This document shows positions 6,760 to 10,509 of a stretch of 10,509 nt of DNA, piece by piece. A model generated the notes under the pieces. The model saw only the letters and a program-made list of their open reading frames with translations, ran no database searches and was not told where the DNA came from. The position numbers and the translations under genes are program-made. Every line of letters starts with the position of its first letter. Position 1 is the stretch's first letter. This stretch comes from Bacteroidales bacterium UBA1736 (lineage in GTDB: Bacteria; Bacteroidota; Bacteroidia; Bacteroidales; UBA932), in the NCBI GenBank assembly GCA_002315825.1, contig DCIC01000104.1, forward strand, positions 2,083 through 12,591. The letters are read 5' to 3'.

Positions 6760-8740
6760 GGTGATTCTGGAAATCTTTGAGAAAATCCGGATACGACTTG
6801 TTCAGACAAGCGGTATCATCTATAGTGATTGGCCCTTGAGTGCCCAGAGAGGCGACTTTGAGGGCCATTGCCATTCTGTGGTCGTGGAATGAGCTGAATT
6901 CTCCACCGTGCAGGAGGTCGTCTTCTGCGATGCGTCGGCTCAAGGATTTGCCTCTGATAAACATATAGTCTCCTTCGATCCTGACCGGTACTCCAAACTT
7001 GGTTAGGGTCTGTGATATGGCTTCTGCTCTGTCGCTTTCTTTATTTCTGAGCCTGTTGACTCCTGCAAGACGGCTCTCTCCCGGGCAGAATGCCGCCAGT
7101 ACGGACACGATGGGGAAGAGGTCCGGGGAGTTGTTGAGGTCAAGAGAGAAGTTGTTCAAGGGGGATTTGTGCACATTGATTTCTCCGCTTTCCTCTTGGG
7201 AGACGCTCGCTCCCGCTTCAACCAGAATATCCAGTATTGACAGGTCGGCCTGAAGAGAGGAGCTGTCAAGCCCACCCAGACGGATTCTTCCGAAGATAGC
7301 TCCGGCTACCATCAGGGCTGCGGCGCTGCTCCAGTCTGCTTCGATTGTGAAATCGGCTGCTTTGAACTTCTGTCCGCCACGGATTTTGAAGGTCATCGCG
7401 CTGCAGTAATTCCAGTCCCGCGTCTCGATGAAATCCTCTCCTCCTTCCATCTCATTGGAGATTTTGATGCCGAATTTTCTGAGGACATCCACCGAGATAA
7501 ACATATAGGGTATGCTTTTGGGATTCTGGATATAGACAGTGGAGTCTTTCTGGGCAAGAGGAAGGGCGAACAGCAGTCCGGATATGAGTTGGGATCCGCC
7601 TTTACCTGAAATTTCTGAGCGTCCGGGAAGCAATCTTCCGTTGATTTTCAGGGGGATGAACACTTCTTTCCCCTGATGTTCCTCCAGATTGGTCAGCATA
7701 ACTCCGTATGCGGCCATAATGTCGTTGGCTCCGACAAGAGGCCTGTTGAGCAGGGTCCCTTCTCCTCTGATTTCGACGTCCTTCTTTCCGAGCAGGGATA
7801 GAAGAGGAATCATAATTCTGGTCAGAAGCCCGGATTCGCCCGTAAAGACGGTATCAATATCCAGCTTGTCATAATCCGGCCCGATTCCGGTGATTTCCAG
7901 ACTATGACTTTCGGCGTGTTCCGTGACAGAGGCTCCAATGGCAAGGGCTACTGAAACAGCGGCGATATTGTCTGAGCAAGGAGTATAACCGCTCAGATGT
8001 GATGTTCCTTCTGATAGTGCGGCTGCTATAATTGCCCTTTGGGCAAAGCTCTTGGAGGAGGGAAGGTTGAGCACTTCGTTATGGTAGATAAATCTGTCTT
8101 CCGTGTATAGTGCGGCTTTCATCTCCTCGACTGTCCATTGCCCGGGAGCGGTTGCCTCTTCTGCCGAGATTGCGGCATAGGTGAATGGAGCGCCTTCCTT
8201 CAGGCATTCAAGTCGGCTGCCCCGGCCTTTCTCTCCCATACAGAAGGCGATAAGCTGGCCTTCCATATCATCGCCATAGAGCTGCCGTATTGTATCCCAG
8301 GCTGTGCCATCTGTATCAGTGGTCACTATCTTGATAAGTTCTCCTCCTAATCTGCGGCACAGGGAGATGGTCTCACTGAGTTTTTCCAGAGTCGGAGTCC
8401 CCTTGAAGTCGTGGAAAGAGCGGATCATAATCGTCCCGGATTCCAGGCAGGCTTTTCGGAGTCTCTTGCTGATCTGGGCGGGGGCATCTATCTCAAGATC
8501 AAGGTATTTTGCTCCAGCCTCAATAGCCCGCAGCAGTTTGCTCTCCGCTGTTTTGATATCTTGGCTCTGTGATAGCCGCAGAGTGGCAACGAGAGGGACA
8601 TCACTGGAGGAAAACAATTCTTCAATCTCCTCTATCCCCAGTTCCGGACATTTGTCCAAACGGATTTCGGCCATCTCAAGATTGTCGAGGAGAGTGAATA
8701 TTTCTTCAAGGCTTTTATGCTGGATACTTGCGCAAATCAT
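6734..8740 (-). CDS. Bifunctional type I 3-dehydroquinate dehydratase / EPSP synthase (AroD-AroA fusion)
   Basis: One 668-residue frame covers steps 3 and 6 of the shikimate pathway. Residues 1 to about 212 are type I 3-dehydroquinase, which converts 3-dehydroquinate to 3-dehydroshikimate by a Schiff base. EIRLD (25-29), DLEID, SFHDF with His110, IKIV with Schiff-base Lys137, MGEKGRGSR with Arg176 and APGQ with Gln201 are all intact. Residues about 220-665 are EPSP synthase, which joins shikimate-3-phosphate and phosphoenolpyruvate: PSSKS (227-231), GESGLLTR (301-308), GEGTLLNRP, GGSQLISG, EADWSSAA, SPDLFP with Asp540, NKESDR with Glu568 and FHDHRMAMA with Arg622. The linker is only about 10 residues and there is no stop or frameshift between the halves, so this is a true fusion. 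Both active sites look functional. The start (ATG at 8738-8740) is 3 nt after the aroB stop, so the two form an operon. Confidence 0.94.
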   Translation of the reverse strand: MICASIQHKSLEEIFTLLDNLEMAEIRLDKCPELGIEEIEELFSSSDVPLVATLRLSQSQDIKTAESKLLRAIEAGAKYLDLEIDAPAQISKRLRKACLESGTIMIRSFHDFKGTPTLEKLSETISLCRRLGGELIKIVTTDTDGTAWDTIRQLYGDDMEGQLIAFCMGEKGRGSRLECLKEGAPFTYAAISAEEATAPGQWTVEEMKAALYTEDRFIYHNEVLNLPSSKSFAQRAIIAAALSEGTSHLSGYTPCSDNIAAVSVALAIGASVTEHAESHSLEITGIGPDYDKLDIDTVFTGESGLLTRIMIPLLSLLGKKDVEIRGEGTLLNRPLVGANDIMAAYGVMLTNLEEHQGKEVFIPLKINGRLLPGRSEISGKGGSQLISGLLFALPLAQKDSTVYIQNPKSIPYMFISVDVLRKFGIKISNEMEGGEDFIETRDWNYCSAMTFKIRGGQKFKAADFTIEADWSSAAALMVAGAIFGRIRLGGLDSSSLQADLSILDILVEAGASVSQEESGEINVHKSPLNNFSLDLNNSPDLFPIVSVLAAFCPGESRLAGVNRLRNKESDRAEAISQTLTKFGVPVRIEGDYMFIRGKSLSRRIAEDDLLHGGEFSSFHDHRMAMALKVASLGTQGPITIDDTACLNKSYPDFLKDFQNHLTFQKLSS

Positions 8741-8743
8741 CTC

Positions 8744-9769
8744 TTAAAAAATAATATCAGCTATGTCTCTGAAAAGTACGTAATTGATCTTGTCGGGGAA
8801 TGTGTTTTTCTTGTCTTTTGCCATTGCCTTTTCGAGCTCATCGATTGGATAGGAGAGAGCCGTAGGCAGACCGCAGGCTTTGAAATCATCAGCGAGTGCT
8901 GCACTGAGACCTGACCGGGCAAGGCCTTTTTCTTCGGAGAGTTTCGCCGCCAGAATGATTCCGATTGCCACTGCCTCTCCGTGGCTGTAGCGCTTTCTCC
9001 CGTGGGACTCTGTCTGCTGGTGCCATTCTATGGCATGGGCGAATGTGTGACCGAGGTTGAGCTTGCGGCGCTCTCCCTTTTCGAGGGGGTCCCGTTCCAC
9101 TATATCCATTTTTATCCGGGCTGAGGCTTCAATCAGGTGAAGGAGCTCTTCTCTGGGCAGTTCTCTCTCCGGGATATCTCCTAAGGTGTTGTATTGTGAG
9201 GCTGAAATGCGGGAAAGGAGCCTTACAGCTTCTCTGTAAAGGGCAGAGTCGGCAATGAGGAAGTTCTTCAGCATTTCGGCGCTCCCTCCCAGGAATTCTC
9301 TGATCGGGAGAGTCTCCAGAACGGATGTGCAGGTGAAGGTGAACTCTGGCATTGCAAAGCATCCCAACATATTCTTGAAGGAGTCCAGATTTACTCCGGT
9401 TTTGCCTCCGATGGATGCGTCCACCATCGATAGCAGGGTCGTCGGTACTATGGCGAACTTGATGCCGCGCTTGTAGATGCTTGCTGCAAATCCCGCCATA
9501 TCGGAGAGCAATCCGCCGCCGACGGCAAGGAGCAGGGCATTGCGCCCCGCGCCTGATTCCAACAGAAAACGCTCAATCCCAAGAACGGTCTCAATGGTTT
9601 TCGTTTCTTCCGATGTATTCAACCCCAGACAACTTTCAATCTGGAATTCTTCGGCCAGACTGTCTGCCAGAGACTCGAGGCTCAGGTCATAGACCATAAA
9701 TATTTGTGGGTAGCCGGACAGATGCTTGCTGAGACTGGAAAACCCTGGTTCAAAAAACACTTTACTCAT
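8744..9769 (-). CDS. aroB: 3-dehydroquinate synthase
   Basis: AroB converts DAHP to 3-dehydroquinate using NAD+ and a divalent metal; it is the second shikimate-pathway step, whose product feeds the fused AroD downstream. From the ATG at 9769 the protein is 341 residues. The NAD-binding segment LAVGGGLLSDMAGF (about 81-94) and VPTTLLSMVDASIGGKTGVN (108-127) are diagnostic. Metal ligands are present in GSAEMLK (Glu165), LGHTFAHAIE (His241) and SHGEAV (His263). The frame stays open to another ATG at 9838, adding 23 residues (MQRYRKILNN...). I prefer 9769 because MSKVFFEPG fits the usual AroB beginning, and the longer form would use the tRNA-Leu promoter as coding sequence. It is the first gene of the aroB-aroDA operon. 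No Shine-Dalgarno sequence is seen. Confidence 0.93.
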   Translation of the reverse strand: MSKVFFEPGFSSLSKHLSGYPQIFMVYDLSLESLADSLAEEFQIESCLGLNTSEETKTIETVLGIERFLLESGAGRNALLLAVGGGLLSDMAGFAASIYKRGIKFAIVPTTLLSMVDASIGGKTGVNLDSFKNMLGCFAMPEFTFTCTSVLETLPIREFLGGSAEMLKNFLIADSALYREAVRLLSRISASQYNTLGDIPERELPREELLHLIEASARIKMDIVERDPLEKGERRKLNLGHTFAHAIEWHQQTESHGRKRYSHGEAVAIGIILAAKLSEEKGLARSGLSAALADDFKACGLPTALSYPIDELEKAMAKDKKNTFPDKINYVLFRDIADIIF

Positions 9770-9798
9770 ATCTTTGCTAAGATAGGCAGAAACTGGGA

Positions 9799-9806
9799 CA
9801 AATATT
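9799..9806 (-). promoter_or_regulatory. Possible -7 element of aroB
   Basis: Read on the minus strand, AATATTTG differs from TAnnTTTG at one base and lies about 30 nt before the preferred aroB start at 9769, a spacing similar to the lacI promoter. No clear TTTG -33 box is seen 19-21 bp further upstream, so this is a weak candidate. Confidence 0.3.
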
Positions 9807-9835
9807 TGATTATTTAGGATTTTTCGATACCTTTG
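9805..9835 (+). promoter_or_regulatory. Promoter of tRNA-Leu
   Basis: TTTG at 9805-9808, a 19-bp spacer and TACCTTTG at 9828-9835 match the Bacteroidetes primary-sigma consensus (TTTG - N19 - TAnnTTTG) at every defined base. The expected transcription start is near 9841, about 10 nt before the mature tRNA 5' end at 9851. Confidence 0.85.
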
Positions 9836-9850
9836 CATTCCTGAGTTTTA

Positions 9851-9935
9851 GCCCTGATGGCGGAATTGGTAGACGCGCTGGACTCAAAATCCAGTGTCCC
9901 TTAAAGACGTGCCGGTTCGACCCCGGCTTGGGGCA
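9851..9935 (+). tRNA. tRNA-Leu (anticodon CAA)
   Basis: This is an 85-nt class II tRNA that decodes UUG. The acceptor arm GCCCTGA pairs with TTGGGGC (two G-U pairs) and is followed by discriminator A. The anticodon stem CTGGA/TCCAG encloses the loop CTCAAAA, giving anticodon CAA at 9885-9887. A long variable arm (GTC/GAC stem, about 9895-9910) is typical of leucine tRNAs. The T arm is GCCGG-TTCGACC-CCGGC. The 3' CCA is not encoded (the DNA continues CAT) and must be added enzymatically. It has its own consensus promoter and terminator, so it is a single-gene transcript. Confidence 0.96.
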
Positions 9936-9942
9936 CATTAAG

Positions 9943-9982
9943 AATCTGTAAGTGATTGGTAATCAATACTTACAGATTTTTT
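9943..9982 (+). terminator. Intrinsic terminator of tRNA-Leu
   Basis: An 11-bp perfect stem (9943-9953 pairing with 9968-9978) carries a further ATTG/CAAT helix beyond a bulged G, with loop GTAAT. It ends in six T (9977-9982). It begins 8 nt after the tRNA 3' end and points in the tRNA direction. The other strand lacks a T-run. Confidence 0.92.
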
Positions 9983-10104
9983 GTTTTCTCCAAATGGCCA
10001 AATTTGGACACAAAATCAGGTGCAAACTATGTGTTTAGGCATAGATGTGGCGACACCACTGTTCCAATTCCATATTGTACCTTCTCTAAATCGTCCCCAA
10101 CTTT
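9983..10104. other. Intergenic stretch between tRNA-Leu terminator and the partial minus-strand gene
   Basis: These 122 nt hold no convincing gene. A short hairpin (CCAAAT at 9990-9995 with ATTTGG at 10002-10007) lacks a T-run on either strand, so it is not a clear terminator for the minus-strand gene that ends at 10105. A second weak hairpin (CTATG/CATAG) lies near 10027-10044. Both strands carry stops in most frames. I see no repeat of the tRNA 3' end that would mark an attachment site. Confidence 0.5.
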
Positions 10105-10509
10105 TCATAAGGAAGCAGGGTCACTGGGCGTAACGATAAAGATAACATCTTCCTTGGGTCCGAGGTCCGCTTTTGGAAGGGGAAGAAGAGGCTGCTTGTC
10201 ACAAGAAATATTGGGCATATCGGTGATATCTCCTGTCTTGGTGTCGAAGCATTTGACTTCATATTCTCCTGCAGGAGCAACAATAGAGAAAGCTGCCGTG
10301 AAATCCGTATCGTTGTTGTTATGTATATAGACGAAGGTGCTTTTACCCGCCTTGACTGCAAGAGCGGAGCTTTCGGCAGAACCGGCGCAGTCAACAGTGC
10401 TGAACTCCCCGTTGGCGGAATCCATCATTATCTTTTGCATCTTGCTGACAATAGCCAGATAATCGTAAGTCCCGTGGTATTCGAAGAACTCCCACCACCA
10501 GCTCATAGG
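10105..10509 (-). CDS. C-terminal end of a probable glycoside-hydrolase-like protein (5'-truncated by window)
   Basis: The frame is open from the window edge to a TGA at 10105-10107, giving 134 or more residues. The visible start reads P-MSWWWEFFEYHGTYDYL. A WWW(E/D) motif followed by an aromatic/acidic run is typical of the end of TIM-barrel domains in cellulase-superfamily proteins of the DUF4038/DUF5060 kind. Residues about 45-130 look like a beta-sandwich: repeated short strands (ALAVKAGKSTFVYIHNNND, FSIVAPAGEYEVKCFDTKTGDI, EDVIFIVTP). The YEVKCFDTKTGDI segment recalls the 'putative collagen-binding domain' that closes many such proteins. The catalytic residues would lie outside the window. 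It is convergent with the tRNA-Leu gene. The true start is beyond 10509; the internal Met at 10506 is not a start. Function as a carbohydrate-active enzyme is inferred with moderate confidence. Confidence 0.6.
   Translation of the reverse strand, partial: PMSWWWEFFEYHGTYDYLAIVSKMQKIMMDSANGEFSTVDCAGSAESSALAVKAGKSTFVYIHNNNDTDFTAAFSIVAPAGEYEVKCFDTKTGDITDMPNISCDKQPLLPLPKADLGPKEDVIFIVTPSDPASL

Noticed and set aside
8304..8747. 147-residue plus-strand open frame
   Set aside because: It is antisense to the AroD half of the fusion gene, is rich in Ser/Arg and shows no domain.
9770..9838. Longer start for aroB at 9838
   Set aside because: The added 23 residues show no AroB-like pattern and would overlap the -7 and -33 boxes of the tRNA-Leu promoter. 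It remains possible, but 9769 fits better.
9851..9945. Minus-strand reading frame across the tRNA (GVEPAR... peptide)
   Set aside because: This is the well-known spurious translation of a leucine tRNA gene, not a protein.
9990..10007. Hairpin CCAAAT/ATTTGG as a terminator for the minus-strand gene
   Set aside because: The stem is only 6 bp and the minus strand continues with an A-rich, not T-rich, tract.
9956..10330. 124-residue plus-strand open frame after the tRNA
   Set aside because: It starts inside the tRNA terminator hairpin and runs antisense through the glycoside-hydrolase-like gene, with no recognisable motif.

Overview
The window looks like a chromosomal segment of a member of the Bacteroidales (Bacteroidetes). 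Four observations support this: Bacteroidetes-style promoters (TTTx, 19 bp spacer, TAnnTTTG), a general lack of Shine-Dalgarno sequences before the start codons, an L17 protein with a long Ala/Lys/Glu tail, and a NagB-like/PIG-L fusion protein that I know as a Bacteroidetes family. I cannot place it at genus level.

Region 1 (1-2495, + strand) is the end of the ribosomal alpha operon: rpsK (5' end cut by the window), rpsD, rpoA and rplQ, tightly spaced and closed by a strong intrinsic terminator. Region 2 (about 2540-6759, + strand) is a three-gene operon with its own consensus-like promoter. It encodes a LacI-family regulator, a NagB-like protein fused to a PIG-L/LmbE-type deacetylase (joined by an ATGA stop/start overlap), and a lipoprotein with a tyrosine/lipid-phosphatase domain. 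This looks like a locally regulated amino-sugar module, but its substrate and inducer are not visible.

Region 3 (6734-9769, - strand) holds shikimate-pathway genes: aroB (3-dehydroquinate synthase), followed 3 nt later by a single long gene fusing type I 3-dehydroquinate dehydratase (AroD) to EPSP synthase (AroA). Its 3' end overlaps the convergent phosphatase gene by 26 bp. Region 4 (about 9805-9982, + strand) is a tRNA-Leu(CAA) gene with a textbook promoter and a strong terminator, divergent from aroB. Region 5 (9983-10509) is a short intergenic stretch and then, on the - strand, the C-terminal end of a protein resembling carbohydrate-active enzymes, cut by the window edge.

The most notable points are the AroD-AroA fusion, the loss of the catalytic ring-opening His in the NagB-like domain beside an intact-looking deacetylase site, the lipoprotein phosphatase with an N-terminal domain resembling the C-terminal domain of SAM hydrolases, and the interlocked promoter region between tRNA-Leu and aroB. 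I see no CRISPR array, insertion sequence or clearly new system. Most of the window is ordinary housekeeping DNA.
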